A stretch of DNA of 12,113 nucleotides, taken from assembly GCA_031260745.1 (NCBI GenBank), contig JAISKY010000185.1, forward strand, positions 1 through 12,113. The letters are read 5' to 3'. This stretch comes from Oscillospiraceae bacterium. Lineage in GTDB: Bacteria; Bacillota; Clostridia; Oscillospirales; Oscillospiraceae. Position numbers and translations under genes: made by a program. This document shows positions 1 to 7,600 of this stretch, one piece after another. The notes beneath the pieces are model-generated. The model was not told where the DNA came from. It did not search any database and worked only from the letters and a program-made list of their open reading frames with translations. Each line of letters starts with the position of its first letter. Position 1 is the first letter of the stretch.

Positions 1-1185
1 CTCGCCGGTTTCTCCGGTACGGCAGCTATTACCGTCGGGGTCAAGCAAATCAACCACGTACTGCGGCGACGGTTTGCCGAGCGAACCCGGAATAGGCTCC
101 GTGCCTTTAAGATTGCACATTGTTACGGTGGTTTCCGTCTGACCGAAGCCCTCCATTATGGTTACGCCCGTGAGGGCTTTCCACTCGTTGAATACGTCGG
201 GGTTCAAAGCCTCGCCCGCCGTAGTACAGTATTCAAGGCGCGAGATGTTAACTTGGCTGAAATCCTCTTTTAGCAGAAACCTGTACATCGTCGGAGGACA
301 GCACAGCGTCGTAATACTATACTTTTCAATCAGCTTGAGTATATCGGCGGGAACAAACGCGTCAAAATCGTAGGTAAACACGCACGTTTCCATCAGCCAT
401 TGCCCGTATAGTTTTCCCCATACGGCTTTACCCCAACCGGTATCCGCGATTGTGAAGTGCAAGCCCTCCGGATTAACGCAATGCCAATGCTTCGCGCCCA
501 GCAAATGCCCCAGCGAGTACAAATGGTCGTGCAAAACCATTTTCGGATAGCCGGAGGTTCCGCTTGAAAAGTACGTCAGCATAGGCTCGTGGACGTTGGT
601 ATCAACGCGCTCCCACTTATCGGAGGACTTAGGCATCTCGGCGTCGAAATCAAGCCAACCCTCGCGAGAGCCGTTAACGCTTACGCGGATTTTAAGCTCC
701 GGACAGGTTTCCGCAATCGCGTCGAACGCGTCCGCCGCTCCGCTTTCGACCGTACAAAGTACGGCTTTTGCTCCAGAAGCCTTGACGCGGTACTCCGCGT
801 CGTGAGGTTTAAGCATAAACGTCGCCGGAACCATTACCGCGCCCATTTTGCATAAAGCGGTCGCTACCGGCCAGAACTGCCAGTGACGCTTTAAGACTAC
901 AAGCACGAAATCGCCCTTTTTAATCCCAAGCGATGACAGATAATTGCAAGTCTTGTCCGACAAAGTTTTCATTTCCGCGAATGTAAAAACGCGTTCCTCG
1001 CCGTCAGGCTTCAGCCATACCATAGCTTTGCGGTCGGGGTCGTTAACCGCGATGTCGTCAGCGCAATCGTACCCGAAGTTATAATTATCGGGATATTTGA
1101 GTTTATATTTTGTCAATACGCCGTTTTCGTCGTATTCTTCGTCAACGTAGCGCAGATTTATATTTCTCGGTTTAGTATTAAGCAT
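1..1185 (-). CDS. AMP-forming acyl-CoA synthetase, MACS-like (3' end cut by window)
   Basis: The first 395 residues of an adenylate-forming acyl-CoA synthetase are visible; the C-terminal lid domain lies beyond the left edge. The P-loop-like AMP-binding motif YFSSGTSGYPKMV is at residues 205-217, TTAGEALNPD at 321-330, and the adenine-binding EGFGQTET at 345-352. The DTGWGKAVWGKLYGQW stretch (248-263) resembles medium-chain acyl-CoA synthetases (ACSM/MACS) more than acetyl-CoA synthetase. Such enzymes convert a carboxylic acid, ATP and CoA to acyl-CoA, AMP and PPi in the cytosol. The start ATG is fixed by AGGAGG at 1195-1200, inside the last codons of the upstream XRE-cupin gene; only 4 nt separate that stop from this start, so the two are one operon. 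The substrate is not readable from sequence. The Ile-type T-box upstream suggests a branched short-chain acid, which is inference. Confidence 0.9.
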   Translation of the reverse strand, partial: MLNTKPRNINLRYVDEEYDENGVLTKYKLKYPDNYNFGYDCADDIAVNDPDRKAMVWLKPDGEERVFTFAEMKTLSDKTCNYLSSLGIKKGDFVLVVLKRHWQFWPVATALCKMGAVMVPATFMLKPHDAEYRVKASGAKAVLCTVESGAADAFDAIAETCPELKIRVSVNGSREGWLDFDAEMPKSSDKWERVDTNVHEPMLTYFSSGTSGYPKMVLHDHLYSLGHLLGAKHWHCVNPEGLHFTIADTGWGKAVWGKLYGQWLMETCVFTYDFDAFVPADILKLIEKYSITTLCCPPTMYRFLLKEDFSQVNISRLEYCTTAGEALNPDVFNEWKALTGVTIMEGFGQTETTVTMCNLKGTEPIPGSLGKPSPQYVVDLLDPDGNSCRTGETGE

Positions 1186-1189
1186 TATC

Positions 1190-1765
1190 TCAGGCCTCCT
1201 TTGGTTTGATTACGACGGCTAAAAATTCGCACGGTTTACCCTCAATGGCAATCATACCGTGACTTCTGCCGCTGTCGTAGAACACGCTGTCGCCGGCTTC
1301 AAGCACTTCCTCGTGCTTCTCAAATACGAATCGCATTTTTCCGCTTAGGATAAAATCAAACTCCTGACCCTCGTGAGTGTTAAGCTCGATTGGCTTAGTC
1401 TGGTCCTCCTCCTTAAACGGAGCGATAACCCTAAACGGTTCGGCAAGTTTATTGCGGAACAGCGGAGCAAGGTGAAAATACTGGAAACCCTCGCGGCGGC
1501 TCATTTGTAAGCCCTTACCGTTGCGGATAATAGCGTAACCCAGCAAGTGCGGCGATTCGCCCGTCAGAAGTTCCACAACGTCCACGCCGTACTTCTCCGC
1601 GCATCTGTGCAGGAAACTGTAGGGGAAATCAATCACTCCGGATTCGTACTTACGGTATTCCTCAAGTGTTACGTTAGCCGCTTCTGCCATTTCCTCTACG
1701 GTGTATCCGCAGTCGTCGCGCAGACCTTTTATGCGCTCGGCGATGTCAATGATTTTTGTGTCCAT
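1190..1765 (-). CDS. XRE-family HTH regulator with C-terminal cupin domain
   Basis: A 191-residue cytoplasmic transcription factor. Residues about 5-65 form a lambda-repressor-type helix-turn-helix (YTVEEMAEAANVTLEEYRKYESG). Residues about 110-188 form a small cupin with putative metal ligands H131, E135 and H169 (THEGQEFDFILSG and DSGRSHG motifs), which in this family probably senses a small ligand. The length is normal for XRE-cupin proteins. AAGGAG lies 7 nt before the ATG. The gene is the first of a T-box-controlled operon, directly upstream of an acyl-CoA synthetase gene. XRE-cupin genes next to AMP-binding synthetases recur in Firmicutes genomes, to my recollection. It may regulate its own operon in response to the acid or the acyl-CoA, but no operator was identified. 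Confidence 0.9.
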   Translation of the reverse strand: MDTKIIDIAERIKGLRDDCGYTVEEMAEAANVTLEEYRKYESGVIDFPYSFLHRCAEKYGVDVVELLTGESPHLLGYAIIRNGKGLQMSRREGFQYFHLAPLFRNKLAEPFRVIAPFKEEDQTKPIELNTHEGQEFDFILSGKMRFVFEKHEEVLEAGDSVFYDSGRSHGMIAIEGKPCEFLAVVIKPKEA

Positions 1766-1842
1766 TTTAATTACTCCTTGTCTGATTTTTAACCGCTAAA
1801 TAACGCTAACACGTCTATTTGCGGTTTGCATATTGCCGGGGC

Positions 1843-1886
1843 AAAACAAAAAACCCGCCCCAAATAGCTCTTACAGCTATGGGACG
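1843..1886 (-). terminator. T-box intrinsic terminator
   Basis: On the minus strand CGUCCC-AUAGCU pairs with AGCUAU-UU-GGGGCG (one G·U pair and a small bulge) around a 4-5 nt loop. The hairpin is followed by GGGUUUUUUGUUUU. The 5' arm (CGUCCCAU) can instead pair with AUGGG of the T-box at 1911-1915. This is the alternative fold expected of a T-box attenuator that acts on transcription. Confidence 0.92.
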
Positions 1887-2142
1887 AGCGAAAAATCACC
1901 CGCGTTACCACCCATATTGCGTCAACCTCACGGTAAAACGCCGCTTTGCGGGAAGCCGACACTTCCCCGGAACTAACGTATCCCAACACGCGGAAACTTA
2001 CTTAACCTTCAATCTCTCGAGCGATTGAAAATTGTTCGGCGCCGAACTCCGAAGCGATTCGCCGTACATTTCGATATATCCTCACACCAACCGGATACTC
2101 TCTGAAAACGAAGTTTTGCACGACCGTTCTTCATCAATGTTT
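1843..2142 (-). promoter_or_regulatory. T-box riboswitch (tRNA-sensing leader), best reading isoleucine
   Basis: This accounts for most of the 473-bp stretch between guaA and the XRE-cupin gene. The T-box sequence UGGGUGGUAACGCGGG is at 1899-1914. Stem I has an AGAGAG bulge and the GGUUGGUGUGA distal loop (2082-2092) closed by UAUCC/GGAUA. GAAG/CUUC closes the specifier loop. In GGCGAAUCGCUUCGG (2049-2063) the triplet aligned with known specifiers, followed by a purine and then CUUC, is AUC (2056-2058), an Ile codon. The bulge UGGU would pair with an ACCA tRNA end, which fits tRNA-Ile (A73) and argues against Ser (G73, for a UCG reading). A UUCAAUC/GAUUGAA hairpin and a GGGAAG/CUUCCC stem III lie between. 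Uncharged tRNA should stabilise the antiterminator and allow expression of the regulator and synthetase genes. Confidence 0.93.
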
Positions 2143-2148
2143 TGTGAT

Positions 2149-2177
2149 ACTATAACACACAAAAAAGCGTTTGTCAA
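2149..2177 (-). promoter_or_regulatory. sigma-A promoter of the T-box operon
   Basis: The minus strand carries a perfect -35 TTGACA (2172-2177), a 17-bp spacer, and -10 TATAGT (2149-2154) preceded by TGT, an extended -10 element. The expected start is near 2142, which gives a ~300-nt T-box leader and about 380 nt before the XRE-cupin ATG. The operon is therefore transcribed independently of guaA. Confidence 0.88.
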
Positions 2178-2196
2178 GCATTTTTTTGCTTTTTTG
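2160..2196. repeat. AT-rich inverted repeat after guaA, spanning the next promoter's -35
   Basis: CAAAAAAGC (2160-2168) and GCTTTTTTG (2188-2196) are perfect inverted repeats with a 19-nt loop, 43 nt past the guaA stop. The minus-strand transcript would form an A/U-rich stem ending in a run of U, possibly a weak terminator for the guaA transcript. The loop holds the -35 box of the T-box promoter. No stronger terminator is visible between guaA and that promoter. Confidence 0.4.
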
Positions 2197-2238
2197 AAAA
2201 TATTTTTGCCGGGCAGAAATGGAGCGAATAATACCGAG

Positions 2239-3753
2239 TCACTCCCACTCCAGAGTAGCTGGCGGCTTGTCGGTTATGTCGTACACTACGCGGCCTATGG
2301 AGCGTATCTCGTTTGTTATGCGCTGCGAAACGCCGTTCAAAAGCTCGTGCGTGAGCGGTACATAGCGGCACGTCATAAAATCGTCCGTATACACGGCTCT
2401 AAGCGCGAGTACGTTGCCGTAGCTCCGCGCGTCGCCGGTTACTCCGACCGCGCGTAAGTCTGTCAGAACCGCGAAATACTGAGCCGGACGTTCCTCAAAC
2501 GGTATTCCGTCGATTGACTCGCGGAAAATCGCGTCGGCTTTGCGAAGCACGTCAAGTTTGTCTTTTGTAATGTCGCCGATTACGCGAATCCCAAGACCGG
2601 GACCGGGGAACGGCTGACGCTCTACCAATTCCGGAGGAAGTCCGAGTTTGCGCCCTAACGCTCTTACTTCGTCTTTGAACAGGCCGCGAAGCGGCTCAAC
2701 CAAGCCTTTGAACTTCAAATCTTTCGGCAGACCTCCGACGTTGTGATGGCTCTTGATTACGTCCGCGCCGCCCGTTTTGCTGTCGCCGCTTTCGATTACG
2801 TCCGGATAAATCGTACCTTGAGCCAAAAAATAGTCCTCGGTATTGCCGCGCGATTTTGCTACGTCCTCAAAAACTCTGGCAAATTCCTCGCCGATTATCT
2901 TGCGTTTGCTTTCAGGGTCGGTTACTCCCGTAAGTTTTGACAAAAACCTGGTTTCCGCGTTTACGCGGGCAAACTCCAAATCGCGTTTGGAGAATACGCT
3001 TTCTATTTGGTCGCCCTCGTTCAAACGCATTAGACCGTGGTCAACGAATACGCACAGCGTCTGACTCGGAATGGCTTTGCTGAGCAAAGCCGCGACTACG
3101 GAACTATCCACACCGCCGCTAAGTCCTAGCAATACGCGGTCGCCGCCGACCTGACCGCGAATCTGCTCGCACAAAGTGTCAATAACGTCGTCAAGGTAAT
3201 AGTCCGGCGTAATCTTGCACACGTTAAATAGGAAATCCTGTATTATCTCAATCCCGCGTTCAGTGTGAGTAACCTCCGGGTGGAACTGAACCGCGTACAG
3301 CTTCGCCGTGACGTTCTCACACGCCGCAATCGGGCAGTCTTTAGTCGAGCCTAAAACTCGAAATCCCTCCGGCAGCGCAAAAACTCTGTCACCGTGCGAC
3401 ATCAGAACCTTGCGGTTAGTACCGCGAAATTCGCAGTCCACAACCCCGAACTCCGAAACCTCACCCGGCGCGACTTTACCGCCTAAAGTATGAACCATCA
3501 ACTGCATACCGTAGCAAATCCCAAGTACGGGAACGCCCAAGCCGAATATTCCGGGGTCGCACGTCTGACTGTCCGGCAGATAAACGCTGTTAGGTCCGCC
3601 GGTAAGGATTATGCCGTCCGGGTTCATCGTTTTCAGCTCGTCCGCGCTTATCCGACCGGGGTGAACCTCAGAATACACGTTCAGCGAGCGCACTCTGCGC
3701 GCGATAAGCTCTTTATATTGTCCGCCGAAATCCAGCACTACTATTTTGCTCAT
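2239..3753 (-). CDS. guaA: GMP synthase (glutamine-hydrolysing)
   Basis: GuaA makes GMP from XMP, ATP and glutamine, the last step of guanine nucleotide synthesis. The 504 residues form a complete enzyme of normal length. Residues 1-180 are a class I glutamine amidotransferase with the triad Cys80 (GICYGMQ), His158 and Glu160 (FHPEV). Residues about 205-385 are the ATP-pyrophosphatase domain with P-loop SGGVDS (212-217). The C-terminal dimerisation domain contains RQPFPGPGLGIRV and ends in the family-typical KPPATLEWE. The ATG overlaps the stop of the upstream PHP gene (ATGA), and GAGG precedes it by about 8 nt, so translation is probably coupled. No guanine riboswitch is present; expression appears to come from the promoter upstream of carB. 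Confidence 0.98.
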   Translation of the reverse strand: MSKIVVLDFGGQYKELIARRVRSLNVYSEVHPGRISADELKTMNPDGIILTGGPNSVYLPDSQTCDPGIFGLGVPVLGICYGMQLMVHTLGGKVAPGEVSEFGVVDCEFRGTNRKVLMSHGDRVFALPEGFRVLGSTKDCPIAACENVTAKLYAVQFHPEVTHTERGIEIIQDFLFNVCKITPDYYLDDVIDTLCEQIRGQVGGDRVLLGLSGGVDSSVVAALLSKAIPSQTLCVFVDHGLMRLNEGDQIESVFSKRDLEFARVNAETRFLSKLTGVTDPESKRKIIGEEFARVFEDVAKSRGNTEDYFLAQGTIYPDVIESGDSKTGGADVIKSHHNVGGLPKDLKFKGLVEPLRGLFKDEVRALGRKLGLPPELVERQPFPGPGLGIRVIGDITKDKLDVLRKADAIFRESIDGIPFEERPAQYFAVLTDLRAVGVTGDARSYGNVLALRAVYTDDFMTCRYVPLTHELLNGVSQRITNEIRSIGRVVYDITDKPPATLEWE

Positions 3754-4520
3754 TTGTTTACCTCTTTCAAAACGCGGTTCCTAAATGTAACTTCCGTAAG
3801 TCCGAATTCTTTCAATAACGCTTCAGCTTCGGAGTTTCCCGCTGCTAAATCCTCGGCGCGGTGAGCGTCCGAACCAATCGTCGCGAACTTCCCGCCCTCG
3901 CGTTTGTAAATATCCAACAGTTCACGGTCAGGCATTGCTACGTCCAGTCCGCGTCGAAGCGACGACGTGTTAATCTCAAGTATTATGCCGTTGTCAAGCA
4001 TACGGCGGTATATCACGCGAATTTTGCTCTCGTCGTAGAGCAAAGTTTTGTAGTACCGCTTTGGAATATCAATATGCCCCAGGCAGTCGAATCCGCCGTA
4101 ACTCACGCAATCCAAAACGGAATCCCAGTACGAGTTATAGCAGTCCTCCGCGGACACTCCGCACTCTATCAGCACGTTGAAAAACCATTCCGGATAGCTG
4201 TTAGTGTAATGTACGCTGCCGATTACGAAATCGAACGGCGAATTGCACAGCTTTTCAAATTCAGAGCGGTACAGGTGAGGTTCGCCGAACTCAACTCCCG
4301 CGAGCAATTCCACTCCGTCCGAGTTTTTGCTCGCGTACTCAAAATCAGCGAAATAGCTAACCTCGTCGTAATATTTCCAACCCGTATCGAAAGGATTCCA
4401 ATCCGCGTGGTCGGTAATACAAATCGTATTTACGCCGATTTCGTTTGCGCGGGCAATATACGCCGCCATCGTTTCGTCAGAGTCCGCTGAAATGCGCGTG
4501 TGAGTGTGCATATCGGTCAT
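3750..4520 (-). CDS. PHP-domain phosphatase, HisJ/HisK (histidinol-phosphatase)-like
   Basis: A 256-residue cytosolic PHP-superfamily metallohydrolase. All expected metal ligands of the trinuclear site can be seen: H5 and H7 (MHTHTRIS), D37/H38 (TDHADW), E77 (GVEFGE), H104 (GSVHYT), H149 (GHIDIPKR), D218 and H220 (GSDAH). Length and the start of the protein resemble HisJ/HisK-type histidinol-phosphate phosphatases, which release phosphate from L-histidinol phosphate. No other his gene is nearby, so the substrate could be another phosphomonoester. The chosen ATG has GAGGGG 11 nt upstream; M4 is an alternative start. The stop overlaps guaA by 4 bp. The start region, including the first 21 coding bases, is the left unit of a tandem duplication that extends upstream. 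Confidence 0.85.
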   Translation of the reverse strand: MTDMHTHTRISADSDETMAAYIARANEIGVNTICITDHADWNPFDTGWKYYDEVSYFADFEYASKNSDGVELLAGVEFGEPHLYRSEFEKLCNSPFDFVIGSVHYTNSYPEWFFNVLIECGVSAEDCYNSYWDSVLDCVSYGGFDCLGHIDIPKRYYKTLLYDESKIRVIYRRMLDNGIILEINTSSLRRGLDVAMPDRELLDIYKREGGKFATIGSDAHRAEDLAAGNSEAEALLKEFGLTEVTFRNRVLKEVNK

Positions 4521-4559
4521 TTGATGATGTTCCCCTCGGCTGAAAATTACTTTGAGTTG

Positions 4560-4607
4560 TTACGCTATGCCTCCGGCGGCACGCCGGTGAGTGTGCATAT
4601 CGGTCAT
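4560..4607 (-). other. 15-codon decoy ORF from the duplicated PHP start region
   Basis: Unit 2 duplicates the PHP initiation region exactly, including GAGGGG and spacing. From its ATG the frame reads MTDMHTHRRAAGGIA and stops at TAA (4560-4562), 40 nt upstream of the true PHP ATG. It is either an inert relic or a short upstream ORF that captures ribosomes before the real start. No function is claimed for the peptide. Confidence 0.5.
4573..4587. repeat. GC-rich hairpin, copy 1
   Basis: CCGGCG-TGC-CGCCGG (minus strand) is a perfect 6-bp stem with a 3-nt loop, inside the tandem duplication. It has no U-tract in either direction and so is not a convincing terminator. It could be a REP-like dispersed element or an mRNA-stabilising hairpin. 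Confidence 0.7.
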
Positions 4608-4658
4608 TTGATGATGTTCCCCTCAATTGAAAATACTCTGGGTTGTTGCCCTATGCCT

Positions 4659-4673
4659 CCGGCGGCACGCCGG
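4659..4673. repeat. GC-rich hairpin, copy 2, touching the carB-dapF stop codon
   Basis: This is identical to the copy at 4573-4587 and starts on the base next to the TGA (4674-4676) of the carB-dapF ORF on the minus strand. It could protect the 3' end of that message or lower read-through into the PHP and guaA genes. There is no U-tract. Confidence 0.7.
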
Positions 4674-7600
4674 TCATATTCTTACAACTCCATTGTAGAC
4701 GGTTTTACATTCTCCGGTAAGATAAACCGTCTCGTCGGTTACTTGAACGGTCAAATCGCCGCCCAAAAGCTGAACCTTTACGTCGGTATCTTTCTCGCAG
4801 TAACCTTTCAGCACCGCCGCCGCTACCGCCGCGCAAGCTCCCGTACCGCACGCTAAGGTTTCGCCGCTTCCGCGCTCCCATACCCGCATTTGCAGACGTT
4901 TGGAATCCACAACTTTCGTAAATTCGTTATTGTAATCTGGGTACATATTACCGATACCCTCAACGTCGGCGGTGTCTACGCTGTCAACGAACACAACTCT
5001 GTGAGGATTGCCTACGTCGATGTAAACCGGTTCTCCGACTGACCTGCGGGTATTTCCCTCAACGCTGATTTCCGACGTGACCGTCGCTTTACCCATATTT
5101 ACGCGTACTGACGAAACTTCGCCGTTTTGAGTGTTGGCGTACAACTCCTTAATGCCGGACAAAGTTTCAATCTTCATCTCCCGCGTTTTAATAATCCCGT
5201 TGTCGTACAGATATTTCGCGACACAGCGGATTCCGTTACCGCACATTTTGCCCTCGCTGCCGTCAAGGTTGAACATTCTCATTTTAGCGTCCGCGATTTC
5301 GGAGGGCATAATCAGAATAACGCCGTCGCCGCCTACGCCGAATCTGCGGTCGGACAGGAACACGCTTAAACTTTCCGGCGAACTAATACCCAACGCCTCC
5401 AAATCGTACTTGAAACAGTCGATGTAAATATAGTCGTTGCCGCACCCTTGCATTTTGGTGAACGGCAGTTGTATATGCTCCGGACGCATACGGTTTATAT
5501 CAACCAATTCCGTGTTATGCTCTCCGTAGCGGCTTAGCATACTGTCCGCTAACGCCGCTGCCGTATCTAAACTCGTAAGGCACGGAATACCAAGCACCGT
5601 AGCCTTGCGGCGTATCTGAACGCTGTCTAAGGCGGGGTCGCGCCCGTTGGTAGACGTGCTGATAATATAGCTGATTTCTCCGCTTTCAAGTAAAGTCCGA
5701 CTGTTAACCACCGAATTTTCCGAAATCTTATTGACTACCTCAACTTCCATTCCGGCAATCCACAGGATTTTAGCGGTTCCGGCGGTTGCATATAGTTTCA
5801 GCCCGATATTAACGAACTTCTTCGCGATGTCCGCAATCTCACTTTTATCCTGGTCGCGAACGGTAATGAATACTCCGCCGCCCTTACGCATTTTGTAACC
5901 CGCCGCCGCTAAACCTTTATATAAGGCTTCCTGTAAGTTCTTACCGACGCCCAAAACTTCCCCTGTCGATTTCATCTCCGGACCTAACTGAGTATCCACG
6001 TCCGTAAGTTTCTCAAACGAGAACACCGGAACTTTTACCGCGGTATACGGCGGGATTTTAGCAAACCCCGGTTTTAGTCCGCACTCCGCGAGAGTCTGCC
6101 CTAAACTCAATCTGGTCGCCGCATCGCACATCTGTACTCCCGTAACTTTGCTGATATACGGCACGGTACGCGACGCCCTGGGGTTAACCTCAATTACGAA
6201 GATTTCTCCGTCGGTTATTACGTACTGGATATTTACAAGACCTCTCACGTCAAGCGCGGCGCAAAGCTTTTTGGTTTCCTCAAAAATCCGCTCCGCCAAA
6301 TCGTCCTCAATGTGAGTTGCCGGATATACGGCGATACTGTCGCCGGAGTGTATTCCGGTGCGTTCGATATGCTCCATTATGCCGGGAATAAGAATGTCCG
6401 TACCGTCGCACAAAGCGTCAACCTCAATCTCCCGCCCGCTAAGGTACTTGTCTATCAGCACGGGGTTTTCCTGCTTCTGACGCAGTATTACTTCCATATA
6501 CTCTTTTATGTCGTCGTCGCCGTAGGCGATAATCATATTCTGACCGCCAAGTACGTAACTCGGACGCATTAGCACGGGGTAACCCAGCGTTCCCGCCGCG
6601 GTTAACGCCTCAACCTCCGTAAATACTCCGAAACCCGCGGGTCGCTTTACGTCCAAATCCTCAAGAAGTTTATCAAAGCGGTCGCGGTCCTCGCATACGT
6701 CAATCGAATCCGCTGACGTTCCGAGTATCTTCACTCCGCGCCTGTTAAGTTCTTGCGTCAGCTTTATCGCCGTACCGCCGCCGAACGCCACGATTACGCC
6801 TATAGGCTTCTCGATTTCGATTACGCTCATTACATCGTCTATATGCAAAGGCTCAAAGTACAATCTGTCCGCTGTGTCGAAATCTGTCGAAACCGTTTCA
6901 GGGTTATTGTTTATTACAATGACCTCGTAACCAAGCTCTTTCAGCGACCAAACGCAGTGTACGCACGCATAGTCGAACTCAATACCTTGTCCTATCCTAA
7001 TCGGTCCTGAACCGAGTACCAGTACGCGCTCTTTTACACTTTTGGCGATGAACTCCAAAGCCTCGTTTTCGCCATTACCCTCAATCGAATAAAAATACGG
7101 AGTTGTAGCCGCAAACTCGCCCGCGCACGTATCAACCATCTTGTAAATCAGAGGAGATTTCACAGATAAGAGAGCGGAGTTATCTGACGTTCCCTTGCAT
7201 AGCGGGAGCAGTTTATACAGGAACCATTTGTCAATCTTAGTCGCGTCAAAAATCTCCTGTGGAGTAATCCCGCGTCTTAGCGCGTCGAAAACCTTAAAAA
7301 TCCTGTCGTCGGTAGCTTTGCTGATTTCTGACAGCAGTTGCGTATTGGTTATCTCCGCTCTCTGTTTTCTGCTCTCTGAACTGATTTCCGCTCCGCGAAT
7401 AGCTTTCATAAGCGCGGACTCGAACGTGTCGGAGATTGCCATAACCTCCCCGGTCGCTTTCATTTGAGTGCCTAAGTCGCGTTTCGCGTAGACGAACTTA
7501 TCAAACGGCCATTTCGGAAACTTTACCGCGACGTAGTCAAGCGCGGGTTCAAACGCCGCGAACGTACTGCCCGTAACCGCGTTAGGAATCTCATCAAGCG

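Larger units (their letters stand above)
4500..4673. repeat. 87-bp imperfect tandem duplication (two copies)
   Basis: Unit 1 (4500-4586) and unit 2 (4587 to about 4672) lie head to tail and differ by about 7 substitutions and one indel, all within a middle stretch of about 34 bp. The first 38 bp are identical; on the minus strand they hold GAGGGG, the ATG and the first seven codons of the PHP gene. The last ~21 bp, which hold a GC-rich hairpin, are also identical. Together the units fill the whole gap between the carB-dapF stop and the PHP gene. The unit is not a CRISPR repeat (no spacer) and I recognise no IS end. Confidence 0.9.

Noticed and set aside
2055..2057. UCG (serine) as the T-box specifier
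   Set aside because: It would be followed by a pyrimidine, and tRNA-Ser has G73, which does not match the UGGU bulge. AUC fits both criteria better.
2032..2457. 141-codon plus-strand ORF across the T-box promoter region and the guaA 3' end
   Set aside because: It covers the T-box leader and guaA coding sequence on the opposite strand, with no protein family signal. It is a shadow.
3750..3800. Guanine riboswitch upstream of guaA
   Set aside because: guaA overlaps the PHP stop codon, so there is no untranslated leader to hold one.
3861..4490. 209-codon plus-strand ORF opposite the PHP gene
   Set aside because: It is antisense to a clearly conserved metalloenzyme whose metal ligands are all intact. 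It has no ribosome binding site and no recognisable domain.
4500..4673. CRISPR array or insertion sequence
   Set aside because: There are only two directly abutting units without spacers, no transposase, and no terminal inverted repeat.
5430..5490. Frameshift or lost stop producing an artificial CarB-DapF join
   Set aside because: Both partners align to near-natural ends in one frame, with a short plausible linker and no duplicated or missing residues. Raw reads would still be needed for certainty.
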